A stretch of DNA of 64,000 nucleotides. It comes from RBG-16-66-20 sp040752005 (GTDB lineage Bacteria; Pseudomonadota; Gammaproteobacteria; Burkholderiales; SG8-39). The DNA is taken from contig JBFMFX010000002.1 in assembly GCA_040752005.1 (NCBI GenBank), positions 124,001 to 188,000 on the forward strand. Direction: 5' to 3'. Made by a program: the position numbers and the translations under genes. A model generated the notes under the pieces. It worked only from the letters and a program-made list of their open reading frames with translations, did no database searches and was not told the DNA's origin. Shown piece after piece: positions 51,044 through 58,566 of this stretch. Each line of letters opens with the position of its first letter. Positions within the stretch are counted from its first letter, which is position 1.

Positions 51044-52774
51044 TCAGGTCGTTTCCTTCGCTTCCTCGCCCTCGCCGGGCAGCGCGATCGGCGCGAGCGG
51101 CGCGTCGTAGGGCACGCCGAGCAGCCGCAGCGCCCCTTCCATCACCTGGGCGAATACCGGCGCCGCGACCTGGCCGCCGTAGTACTGTCCCGCCGAGGGC
51201 TCATCGAGCATGACCGCGACGACGAGGCGCGGTTCCGACACCGGCGCCAGGCCGACGAACGAGGCGATGTAGCGGTTGGCGGCGTAGCCGCCGTTTTCCT
51301 GCTTGCGCGAGGTGCCGGTCTTGCCGGCGACCCGCCAGCCCGTGATACGCGCGCGCGGCGCGGTGCCGCCCGGCTGCACCGCCGCCTCGAGCATCGCGCG
51401 CACCTCGCGCGCAACCTCGGGCGAGAGCACCTGGCGCCCGGCCGCGGGCATGCCGGTCCTGAGAAGGGTGAGCGGCACCAGCTCGCCGTCGCGCGCGAAC
51501 ACGGTGTAGGCGCGCGCAAGCTGCGCCAGGGTCACCGCGATGCCGTGGCCGTAGGCCATGGTCGCCTGCTCGACCGAGCGCCAGCTCGCCGCCGGACGCA
51601 GGCGTCCGGCCACCTCGCCCGGAAAACCCAGCTTCGGCGGCGCGCCGAAACCGAGCCGGCTGAAGAAGGCGTGCATTTCCTCGCGCGGCAGACCGAGCGC
51701 GATTTTGGCCGCGCCGACGTTGGACGACTTGCGGATCACGTCGGCGACGCTGAGCGCGGCCGCCGGGTGCACGTCGTGGATGGTGAACTTGCCGAGCGTG
51801 AGCGTCCCGGGAGCGGTCGCGATCTGCGTGCGCGGGCTGACCCGGCCCAGCTCCAGCGCGAGCGCGACGGTGAAGGGCTTGAGCGTCGAGCCCGGCTCGA
51901 AGGTGTCGGTGACGACTCGGTTGCGGAGCTGCGCGCCCGAGAGCCGCGCCCGGTTGTTCGGGTTGTAGGCGGGCAGATTCGCGAGCGCGAGCACCTCGCC
52001 GGTGCGTGCATCGAGCGCGATGATCGCGCCGGCCTTGGCGCGGTGCGCCTCCACCGCGCTCTTGAGCGCAGTGAATGCCAGGCTCTGGATCTTGGCATCG
52101 AGCGCGAGCGCGAGGTCGCGGCCGTCGCGCGCGGCGCGGATGGACTCGATGTCCTCGACGATGCGTCCGAGGCGGTCGCGGATCACGCGCCGGCTGCCGG
52201 GCGTGCCCGCGAGCAGCGCCTCGTGCGCCAGCTCGATCCCTTCCTGCCCGATGTCGTCCACGCCGGTGAAGCCGATCACGTGCGCCGTGGTCTCGCCCGC
52301 CGGGTAGTAGCGCCGGTATTCGCGGTGCTGGTATACGCCCGGAATGCCGAGCGCGGCCACCTGCTCGGCGAGCTCCGGCGGAATCTGGCGCTTGAGATAG
52401 ACGAAATCGCGGCTCGTGTCGGCGAGGCGCCGCTCCAGCTCGCGCGGCTCCAGGCCGAGCAGGGACGCGAGCGACGCGCGCTGCACCGCGCTCGCCCGCA
52501 CGTCCTCCGGTATCGCCCAGACCGATTGCACCGGCGTGGAAACCGCCAGCACTTCGCCGTTGCGGTCCAGGATGCGGCCGCGCGTGGCCGGGATCTCCAG
52601 CACGCGCGCGTGCCGCGCCTCGCCCTTGCGGCGCAGGAACTCGCTCTCGACCGACTGCAGCCAGACCGAGCGCGCCGCGAGCACCGCGAACGCGGCGATG
52701 AGCAGCGCGAGCACGACGTGCGCGCGCCAGGCCGGAAACCGCACCGGCAGAATCGCTCCGGCCGCGCTGGTCAT
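51044..52774 (-). CDS. ftsI: Peptidoglycan transpeptidase FtsI (PBP3)
   Basis: The septal class B penicillin-binding protein, 576 residues. One membrane helix lies at about 18-38, then the pedestal domain starting RGRILDRNGEVLAVSTP. The transpeptidase active-site set is STLK (S296, K299), SSN and KTGTS. It ends in a short acidic tail. The ATG overlaps the ftsL stop (ATGA); the long open frame upstream mirrors ftsL/rsmH and is rejected. Confidence 0.97.
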   Translation of the reverse strand: MTSAAGAILPVRFPAWRAHVVLALLIAAFAVLAARSVWLQSVESEFLRRKGEARHARVLEIPATRGRILDRNGEVLAVSTPVQSVWAIPEDVRASAVQRASLASLLGLEPRELERRLADTSRDFVYLKRQIPPELAEQVAALGIPGVYQHREYRRYYPAGETTAHVIGFTGVDDIGQEGIELAHEALLAGTPGSRRVIRDRLGRIVEDIESIRAARDGRDLALALDAKIQSLAFTALKSAVEAHRAKAGAIIALDARTGEVLALANLPAYNPNNRARLSGAQLRNRVVTDTFEPGSTLKPFTVALALELGRVSPRTQIATAPGTLTLGKFTIHDVHPAAALSVADVIRKSSNVGAAKIALGLPREEMHAFFSRLGFGAPPKLGFPGEVAGRLRPAASWRSVEQATMAYGHGIAVTLAQLARAYTVFARDGELVPLTLLRTGMPAAGRQVLSPEVAREVRAMLEAAVQPGGTAPRARITGWRVAGKTGTSRKQENGGYAANRYIASFVGLAPVSEPRLVVAVMLDEPSAGQYYGGQVAAPVFAQVMEGALRLLGVPYDAPLAPIALPGEGEEAKETT

Positions 52775-53064
52775 GGCGCCTCCTGCGCCCCTGCATCCGC
52801 CGGCACGGCCGCGACCGGGCGCACCCGGCGCGCATCCGGAGCGCGCAGGCCGAGCATCGCGCCGGCCACGCGCTCGATGCGCGCGTGCTGGCCCCAGGTG
52901 CTCGCCTCCAGCTGCAGCCGCCCGTACTCGACCTCCAGCGCGCGCGAGCGCTCCTGCTCGCGCTCGAGGTCGGAGAAGAGCTTGCGCGCCTTGTGCTGCG
53001 AGGTGACGAGCCCGAGCGCGCAGACGACGAGAACCAGGAGGAGGAGGAGGTTCAGCTTCGCCAC
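52771..53064 (-). CDS. ftsL: Cell division protein FtsL
   Basis: A 97-residue bitopic protein with one Leu-rich helix (LNLLLLLVLVVCALGLVTSQ) and then a coiled coil (KARKLFSDLEREQERSRALEVEYGRLQLEASTW), the FtsL pattern. It forms the FtsQ-L-B scaffold that activates FtsWI. The start is a GTG at 53064, overlapping rsmH by 13 bases. Assignment rests mainly on shape and position, because FtsL sequence is poorly conserved. Confidence 0.92.
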   Translation of the reverse strand: MAKLNLLLLLVLVVCALGLVTSQHKARKLFSDLEREQERSRALEVEYGRLQLEASTWGQHARIERVAGAMLGLRAPDARRVRPVAAVPADAGAQEAP

Positions 53065-54035
53065 ACGTCGGGCCCGATTCGAGAAAGCCGCGCGCGATCG
53101 AGCGGCGCGCCGGTGCGTTGCGCCACGCGCAGGCGGGCGCTGCGCGCACGCGGGTTGGCGGCGATTTCCGCCGCCGAAGGCCGGCGCGCGCGGCCGAGGA
53201 TTTTCACCGCCGGTTGTGGCATTTCGCGGGCAGTGAGCGGCAGATCCCGGGGCAGCGCCGGGGCGGCCGCGGCCGCGAGCACGCGCTTGACCAGCCGGTC
53301 CTCCAGCGAATGGAAGGTGACCACCGCCAGCCGCCCCCCCGGGGCGAGCCGCGCCAGCGCCGCCGGCAGCATCAGCGCGATCTCCTCAAGCTCCCGATTG
53401 ACGAGAATCCGTAGAGCCTGAAAGGTGCGCGTCGCCGGATCCTGGCCGGCCTCCCGTGTGCGGACCGCCGCAGCCACGACAGCGGCAAGTTCCCGGGTGC
53501 GGACAATCGGCGCTCGTGCGCGAGCAGCAACAATCGCCTTTGCAATCTGTTTAGCAAACCGTTCTTCCCCATAGCGAGCGATCGCCTCCCGGATCTGTTG
53601 TTCTGATGCGTGCGCCAGCCACTCGGCCGCCGTCGGCCCCTGCGTCGGATCCATGCGCATGTCGAGCGGGCCGTCGGCGCGGAACGAGAACCCGCGCGCC
53701 GCGTCTTCCAGCTGCGGCGAGGACACGCCGAGGTCCGCGAGCACGCCCTGCACCCGCGCAATGCCCTGCTCGTCGAGCACGCGCTCCAGCGCGCTGAACG
53801 GCGCGTGGTGAATGGAGAAACGCGGATCCTCGACTCCCCGTCCGGCCGCCACCGCCGCCGGGTCGCGATCGAGCGCAATCAGCCTCCCCGCCGGGCCGAG
53901 ACGCGCGAGGATCGCGCGGCTGTGCCCGCCGCGGCCGAAGGTGAGGTCCAGGTAGACCCCCGCCGGCTCGATCGCCAGCGCCTCGATGACTTCCTCGGCG
54001 AGGACTGGCCGGTGCTCGCTGGCGCTGCTCGGCAT
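53052..54035 (-). CDS. rsmH: 16S rRNA (cytosine-1402-N4)-methyltransferase RsmH
   Basis: 327 residues. AdoMet motif YLDLTFGRGGHSRAIL, then GVLADLGVSSPQLEDAARGFSF, GPLDMRMDPTQGPTAAEWL, FQALRILVNRELEEI and VVTFHSLEDRLVKR. It methylates C1402 in the ribosomal P site. The stretch coding about residues 140-200 (53440-53610) is visibly less GC-rich than its surroundings; the protein sequence there is normal. Confidence 0.97.
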   Translation of the reverse strand: MPSSASEHRPVLAEEVIEALAIEPAGVYLDLTFGRGGHSRAILARLGPAGRLIALDRDPAAVAAGRGVEDPRFSIHHAPFSALERVLDEQGIARVQGVLADLGVSSPQLEDAARGFSFRADGPLDMRMDPTQGPTAAEWLAHASEQQIREAIARYGEERFAKQIAKAIVAARARAPIVRTRELAAVVAAAVRTREAGQDPATRTFQALRILVNRELEEIALMLPAALARLAPGGRLAVVTFHSLEDRLVKRVLAAAAAPALPRDLPLTAREMPQPAVKILGRARRPSAAEIAANPRARSARLRVAQRTGAPLDRARLSRIGPDVWRS

Positions 54036-54050
54036 CCGCTCCGCCTGCGC

Positions 54051-54503
54051 TCACAGCGAGAAATCCTCCATGCCCGGAGGCGGCGCGCCCGTGCCGGTGA
54101 GGTTCGCCGCGGCGAGCTTCGTGCTCCACACGCCCGGATCCCACAGCTCCAGGTAATGGCCCTGGCCGACGAGCATCGCCTCGCGCTCCAGCTTCGCGTG
54201 CAGGCGCAAGCCCGCCGAGACGAGCACGCGCGCGGCGTTGTCCGGCGCGACGCGCTCTTCAAAGCCGAGCAGCAGCCGCTTCCACCAGCTCGCCTGCACA
54301 TGAAAGCTCGGAAACCTCTCGACTTGCGTGCGCACGCGCTCCCACGCCGCTTCCGGATAAAGCAGCACGCAACCATCCGGATGCGCGGTGAGGATCAAGG
54401 TGCGGCCGCCTTCGAACAGCGCTTCGCGGTGGCGCGTCGGAATCGCAAAGCGTCCCTTGGCGTCCAGCGTCACCAGCACCGCGCCGTGAAACGAACCGCC
54501 CAT
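54051..54503 (-). CDS. mraZ: Transcriptional regulator MraZ
   Basis: It represses its own dcw operon through TGGG-type repeats. About 150 residues with two SpoVT/AbrB-like halves: VTLDAKGRFAIPTRHREALF and, later, VLVSAGLRLHAKLEREAMLVGQGHYLELWD. I start at the ATG at 54503; a GTG at 54518 in frame would add five residues. The RBS-like GTGGGAG lies 8 bases before this ATG. The probable promoter and operator lie 50-115 bases upstream. Confidence 0.93.
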   Translation of the reverse strand: MGGSFHGAVLVTLDAKGRFAIPTRHREALFEGGRTLILTAHPDGCVLLYPEAAWERVRTQVERFPSFHVQASWWKRLLLGFEERVAPDNAARVLVSAGLRLHAKLEREAMLVGQGHYLELWDPGVWSTKLAAANLTGTGAPPPGMEDFSL

Positions 54504-54554
54504 CCCTCCGACTCCCACGGTTTGTGCGGTTACGGGATGGGCGAGCGTTTATCC

Positions 54555-54589
54555 CTCCCGTAAAACCACTTTTTTCTACGTTTTTCCAC
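54555..54589 (-). promoter_or_regulatory. Probable MraZ operator: four repeats at 10-bp spacing
   Basis: On the minus strand the blocks GTGGA, GTAGA, GTGGT and GGGAG start exactly 10 bases apart (54589, 54579, 54569, 54559), separated by A/T-rich 5-mers. This periodicity is that of the MraZ operator, direct TGGGN repeats with 5-base spacers. The array covers the -10 and start point of the putative mraZ promoter, as expected for autorepression. The blocks deviate from strict TGGG. Confidence 0.6.
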
Positions 54590-54617
54590 TTTATTTGAAC
54601 CGCGCCCGGAAGGTCAA
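54588..54617 (-). promoter_or_regulatory. Promoter of mraZ and the dcw cluster
   Basis: TTGACC (54612-54617; five of six) and TAAAGT (54588-54593; four of six) are separated by 18 bases on the minus strand. It is the only good match in the gap ahead of the 17-gene division cluster. The start point would fall near 54581, within the MraZ-type repeats. Confidence 0.6.
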
Positions 54618-54834
54618 GAAAAATCTTCATTTTTCTCAAGCGGGACAACTACTTAGGAAACCTTGCGAAGACAGCTACTGAGGTGAGGAACATGGCCAAT
54701 AATCAAAGCCTTATGGCGACCATTGAATGAAGATCGTTAGGATTGGGACCATCGAACGCCGCCGCCGCCCAGCTTCGACGACGTCGCGAGGCGACAGGAA
54801 TCGGCCGCAAGCCGGCCGCCGCTAAGATCCGCCC
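54618..54834. other. Non-coding remainder of the mraZ-pcaI gap
   Basis: Together with the operator and promoter this is the longest gap in the window (54504-54834). It is visibly poorer in G+C than its surroundings up to about 54760. A 12-codon plus-strand ORF (54692-54730) with a strong Shine-Dalgarno (AGGTGAGGA, 54681-54689) is followed by nothing coding. No promoter for pcaI, tRNA, IS end or attachment site is recognisable. Confidence 0.5.
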
Positions 54835-55515
54835 ATGATCAACAAGATCGCTGCTTCGCCCGCCGCGGCGCTCGCCGACGTGCCCGACGGCGCGACCATC
54901 CTCATCGGAGGCTTCGGCAACGCCGGCATGCCCGCCGAGCTGATCGACGCGCTGATCGCCCAGGGCGCCCGAGAACTCACGGTCGTTAGCAACAACGCCG
55001 GCAACGGCGATGCCGGTCTTGCCGCGCTGATCGCCGCAAAGCGCGTGCGCAAGATCCTCTGCTCGTTCCCGCGCCAGGTGGATTCCTGGCATTTCGACCG
55101 CGCCTGGCGCGCCGGAGAGATCGAGCTGGAGCTCGTGCCGCAGGGCACGCTCGCCGAGCGCATCCGCGCCGCCGGCGCCGGCATCGGCGCGTTCTATACG
55201 CCGACCGCGATCGGCACGCGGCTCGCCGAGGGCAAGGAAACACGCCGCATCGGCGAGCGCGATTACGTGCTCGAATACCCGATCCGCGGCGATTACGCGC
55301 TCATCTGCGCCGAGCGCGCCGATCGCTGGGGCAACCTCGCCTACCGCAAGACCGCGCGCAACTTCGGCCCGATCATGGCGATGGCGGCGCGCGTCACGGT
55401 GGCCCAGGTGCGCGAGGTGGTCGAGCTCGGCGCGATTGATCCCGAGCACGTGGTGACGCCGGGAATCTTCGTGCAGCGTGTCGTGCGCGTGGACAGGCTG
55501 AGGAAAGCGGCTTGA
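54835..55515 (+). CDS. pcaI: 3-oxoacid (3-oxoadipate type) CoA-transferase subunit A
   Basis: 226 residues of the family I CoA-transferase alpha subunit. It has ILIGGFGNAGMPAELIDALI, VVSNNAGNGDAGLAALI, then SFPRQVDSWHFDRAWRAGEIELELVPQGTLAERIRAAGAGIGAFYTPT and ETRRIGERDYVLEYPI. The SFPRQ motif and overall match favour PcaI, which moves CoA from succinyl-CoA to 3-oxoadipate in the beta-ketoadipate pathway. An acetoacetate-type (ScoA) enzyme cannot be excluded. No other pca gene is in the window. Subunit B overlaps its end. Confidence 0.88.
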   Translation: MINKIAASPAAALADVPDGATILIGGFGNAGMPAELIDALIAQGARELTVVSNNAGNGDAGLAALIAAKRVRKILCSFPRQVDSWHFDRAWRAGEIELELVPQGTLAERIRAAGAGIGAFYTPTAIGTRLAEGKETRRIGERDYVLEYPIRGDYALICAERADRWGNLAYRKTARNFGPIMAMAARVTVAQVREVVELGAIDPEHVVTPGIFVQRVVRVDRLRKAA

Positions 55516-56162
55516 AGCGACTGGACCGCAATCAGATGGCGGCGCGCGTGGCGCGCGACATTCCCGAAGGCGCGTACGTCAATCTCGGTATCGGCCTGCC
55601 GACGCTGGTCGCAAACCACATCCCGAAGGACCGCGAGGTGATCCTGCACAGCGAGAACGGCGTGCTCGGCATCGGGCCGCGGCCCGCTCCCGGCGAGGAA
55701 GACCCCGATCTCATTGACGCCGGCAAGAACTCGGTGACGCTGCTTGCGGGCGGCGCGTTCTTTCATCACGCCGACTCCTTCGCCATGATCCGCGGCGGGC
55801 ACATTGACATCTGCGTGCTCGGCGCGTTCCAGGTCTCGCAGACGGGCGACCTCGCCAACTGGCACACCGGCGAGCCGGATGCGATCCCGGCGGTGGGCGG
55901 CGCGATGGACCTCGTCTGCGGCGCGAAGCAGGTGTTCGTGATGATGGAGCACCTCACCAAGAAGGGCGAGAGCAAGATCGTGCCGCGCTGCACCTATCCG
56001 CTCACCGGCGTCGGCTGCGTGACGCGGATCTACACCGATCTCGCGGTGATCGCCGTTCGCCCGGACGGGCTGCAGCTCGTCGAGATCCTCGCCGAGGGGC
56101 TTTCCTTCGAGGAGCTGCAGCGCCTGACCGGCGTGCCGCTCAGGTTCCGCGCCGCGGCCTAG
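55512..56162 (+). CDS. pcaJ: 3-oxoacid (3-oxoadipate type) CoA-transferase subunit B
   Basis: The beta subunit, 216 residues, with the catalytic Glu in LHSENGVLGIGP. YVNLGIGLPTLVANHI, DAGKNSVTLLAGGAFFHHADSFAMIRGGHIDICVLGAFQVS, MDLVCGAKQVFVMMEHLTKKGESKIV and CTYPLTGVGCVTRIYTDLAVI are all conserved. The start is a TTG at 55512 overlapping the subunit A stop (TTGA), giving equal synthesis of both chains. Its stop lies one base from the stop of the convergent lipoprotein gene. Confidence 0.92.
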   Translation: MKRLDRNQMAARVARDIPEGAYVNLGIGLPTLVANHIPKDREVILHSENGVLGIGPRPAPGEEDPDLIDAGKNSVTLLAGGAFFHHADSFAMIRGGHIDICVLGAFQVSQTGDLANWHTGEPDAIPAVGGAMDLVCGAKQVFVMMEHLTKKGESKIVPRCTYPLTGVGCVTRIYTDLAVIAVRPDGLQLVEILAEGLSFEELQRLTGVPLRFRAAA

Positions 56163-56163
56163 G

Positions 56164-56736
56164 CTACTCGCCGAGCGCGGCGGCGAGGCGCCGGCGCAGC
56201 CGCGCCGCCGCTTCGCGCTCTCCGGCCGCCTCCGCCTTGCGCGCCGCGACCTCCAGCCAGGCGACGAGCGGCCGGCGCCAGCCCTGCGCCGAGGCGATCT
56301 CGACCGCGGCGGCGATTTCGGCGGGCGTGATCGCGCCCGCGCGCAGCGCAACCCCCGCGTGCACCAGCCGCGACAGCGGCTCCTCGCCCGCGGGGCGCGT
56401 GCGCCTGCCGGCGAGGTATTCGCCGTACGCAAGCTCCTCGGCGCCCGCGTCGGCGCGCAGGGCCTCGAAACCCGGGCAGCCGTCGAATTCGAGGCTCGCG
56501 GTGCGCGCGGCGCACCGGGCGAGCTCGGCGCGCGCCAGCAGGTCGAGCCTGCCGGTCTTGGCGATCTGCGCGCGCAGGCGCGCGAATTCGGTCTCGGCAA
56601 GGCGCGTGTTGCCTTCGAGGTAGTGCCGCTCGAACGCCGCGAGCGCAGCGCGCGCCTGCAGTTGCCAGTCCGGCGGCGGCGGTCCGCCGGCGCAGGCGGA
56701 GAGCAGCATCGGCACCGCGGCGAGCACCGATCTCAC
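56164..56736 (-). CDS. Small lipoprotein linked to the MlaD gene
   Basis: 190 residues starting at a GTG at 56736 that overlaps the mlaD stop (GTGA). The start MRSVLAAVPMLLSACAGG is a lipoprotein signal with lipobox LSAC (Cys about 15). The rest is helical and alanine-rich, with no family I recognise. It does not look like the usual PqiC/LptE-type auxiliary lipoprotein. The coupling to an MCE protein suggests a partner in lipid transport, probably outer-membrane-anchored. Starting at an ATG 12 codons earlier would spoil the signal peptide. Confidence 0.75.
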   Translation of the reverse strand: MRSVLAAVPMLLSACAGGPPPPDWQLQARAALAAFERHYLEGNTRLAETEFARLRAQIAKTGRLDLLARAELARCAARTASLEFDGCPGFEALRADAGAEELAYGEYLAGRRTRPAGEEPLSRLVHAGVALRAGAITPAEIAAAVEIASAQGWRRPLVAWLEVAARKAEAAGEREAAARLRRRLAAALGE

Positions 56737-57746
56737 GGCAGCCGGATGCGGGTGTCGCGCTCGAACGGCCATTTGCGGTTGATCTCCTCAATGAGCGCGC
56801 CGATTTTCCTCAGGCTCGCCTCGACCTCGGCGCGTAGCGCCGCCAGATCGGTGCTCGCCGCTGCGACGTTCGCCGCGGCGGTCTTCGCGCTCGCCGCCGT
56901 CGCCTGCGCGTCGGCGAGGATCGCGTCCACGGTCCTGAGGCGCTCGCGCGCTTCGCCAAGAAGCGCGCGCGCCTCGGCTGCCGCCTTGCGGGCTTCCTCG
57001 GCGATCCCGTCCGGACCGTACAGGCGTTGATCGGTCTTCGCCAGCACGCCGTCCAGTTTCTGCGACACCCCGCCGAGCGCGGCAAGCAGCGCGTTGGCGC
57101 GGTCGAGCGCGGCGATCACCTTCTTCGCGTGCTCGTCCGCGCCGAGCACCGCGCCGAGCACCCCGTGGCTGCCCGCCATGCGCTCGGTCACGGTGCGAAG
57201 GTTCGCGAGGCTGCGCTGCAGATTGGAGTCTGCCGCGGTGATGCGATCCACGTTCTCCAGGACCGCGCGCGCCGTCGCGATCATGCGCGGGATCTCCTCG
57301 CTGGTGTCGCCGCGCAGCACCGGCCGCACCGCGCCGTCCTCCAGCGGCGCGTCCTCCAGGTTGCCGGTGTAGGCGCGGATGTGCGCGGCGCCGAAGAGCG
57401 ACACCTCCAGCGTGAAGACGCTGGAGCGCCTCAGCCAGTGCGCATCGCGCCGCGGCACATCTATCTCGATGCGCGCCTTGCCGTCCTCGGCGAGCGCGAT
57501 GCGGCGCACGCGGCCGATCGGAAAGCCCGCGAAGGTGAGATCCATGCCGACGCTCACGCCCTCGGCGTTGTCGGTCACCAGCGTCAGACGCTGCGTCGCC
57601 TCGAACACGCCGCGCGCGTAGAGCACGTACAACACAAATGCGGCCGCGATCAGCGCGCTCGCGCCGAGGAGCATCCCGGTACGCACGCCAAGATTGCGCG
57701 GAACCCGCGTGACCGGAGGTTCGCGTTCGTAGCTCGGTTCGCTCAT
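56733..57746 (-). CDS. mlaD: MCE-domain (MlaD-like) substrate-binding protein
   Basis: 337 residues with one N-terminal membrane helix (about 22-44), then an MCE domain (about 48-130; RLTLVTDNAEGVSVGMDLTFAGFPIGRVRRIAL). A long helical tail of about 190 residues has repeated Ala/Glu/Lys heptads, characteristic of longer MCE proteins that form a needle or channel. It binds lipid in the periplasm. It starts 15 bases after mlaE. The symbol reflects the family, not proven orthology to E. coli MlaD. Confidence 0.85.
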   Translation of the reverse strand: MSEPSYEREPPVTRVPRNLGVRTGMLLGASALIAAAFVLYVLYARGVFEATQRLTLVTDNAEGVSVGMDLTFAGFPIGRVRRIALAEDGKARIEIDVPRRDAHWLRRSSVFTLEVSLFGAAHIRAYTGNLEDAPLEDGAVRPVLRGDTSEEIPRMIATARAVLENVDRITAADSNLQRSLANLRTVTERMAGSHGVLGAVLGADEHAKKVIAALDRANALLAALGGVSQKLDGVLAKTDQRLYGPDGIAEEARKAAAEARALLGEARERLRTVDAILADAQATAASAKTAAANVAAASTDLAALRAEVEASLRKIGALIEEINRKWPFERDTRIRLP

Positions 57747-57761
57747 CGGCGCGCGGCTCCT

Positions 57762-58535
57762 TCAGCCGACGTAGCGCGCAGCGAGCGCCGCCACCTCGAT
57801 CAGGCCGAGCACGACGAACAGGCGCACCATCCCCGAGCGCACCGCGATCGGCGCGGTGCGCCGGCGCCGGTCGGCGGCGAGCGCCGCGCCGATCGGGATC
57901 GCCGCGACCGCCGCGCCGAAAAGGGCGCACTTGAGCGCGAAGCCGGCGAGGGTGGGGGCGCCGAACACGCGGCCGACGGCGCGCGTGTACGGTTCGAACC
58001 CCCAGGGCGAGAGGCCGTACACGGCGAGGTAGGCGGCGGCGAGCGTGAGCGCGCACGCGATCACCGTGAGCGAAACGACCGACAGCGCCGCCGCGGCCAC
58101 CCGCGGCGCGAATTCGTACGCGAGGGGATCGCGCCCTTCGGCCTGCATGCGCTCCAGATCGCCCGCCACCTTCATCAGCGCGATCTCGGTCGCGATCGCG
58201 GCGCCCGAGCGCAGAGCGACAAACAGCGCCGTGAGCAGCGGCGCGAGCTCCAGCACCAGCGCCCGCATCACCAGCTCGAGCGCGTATTGCGACAGTCCGT
58301 AGTCGCGCGCCGCCTCGATCGCGATCGCCGTGGTCACCGCCGCGGCGAGCGCGGAAAAGAGCACGAACCCGGGCAGGATCTCGCCGGCGGTGAACCAGAT
58401 CTGCCGCACCACGACCGAGCGCGCATGCGCGCCATAGCTGGACGGGGACACCGCGGCCACAAGCGCGGCGCCGGCGAAGGCGAGCATTCGCCTTCCATCC
58501 GCGTACCGTTTCGGCAAGCCGCCGCCCGCAGCCAT
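57762..58535 (-). CDS. mlaE: MlaE-family lipid transport permease
   Basis: 257 residues, about five helices, of the permease that pairs with MCE proteins. LELAPLLTALFVALRSGAAIATEIALMKVAGDLERMQAEGRDPLAYEFAPRV is the family core (P-x-L-x-A-L, MKVxxxLxxM...G.DP). The ATPase (MlaF) is not next to it or anywhere in the window. It could be coded elsewhere or shared with another system. The ATG lies 31 bases from the ATG of the divergent dehydratase. Confidence 0.88.
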   Translation of the reverse strand: MAAGGGLPKRYADGRRMLAFAGAALVAAVSPSSYGAHARSVVVRQIWFTAGEILPGFVLFSALAAAVTTAIAIEAARDYGLSQYALELVMRALVLELAPLLTALFVALRSGAAIATEIALMKVAGDLERMQAEGRDPLAYEFAPRVAAAALSVVSLTVIACALTLAAAYLAVYGLSPWGFEPYTRAVGRVFGAPTLAGFALKCALFGAAVAAIPIGAALAADRRRRTAPIAVRSGMVRLFVVLGLIEVAALAARYVG

Positions 58536-58566
58536 GACCCGAGTTTACAATCCCCGTTCGCGACGC

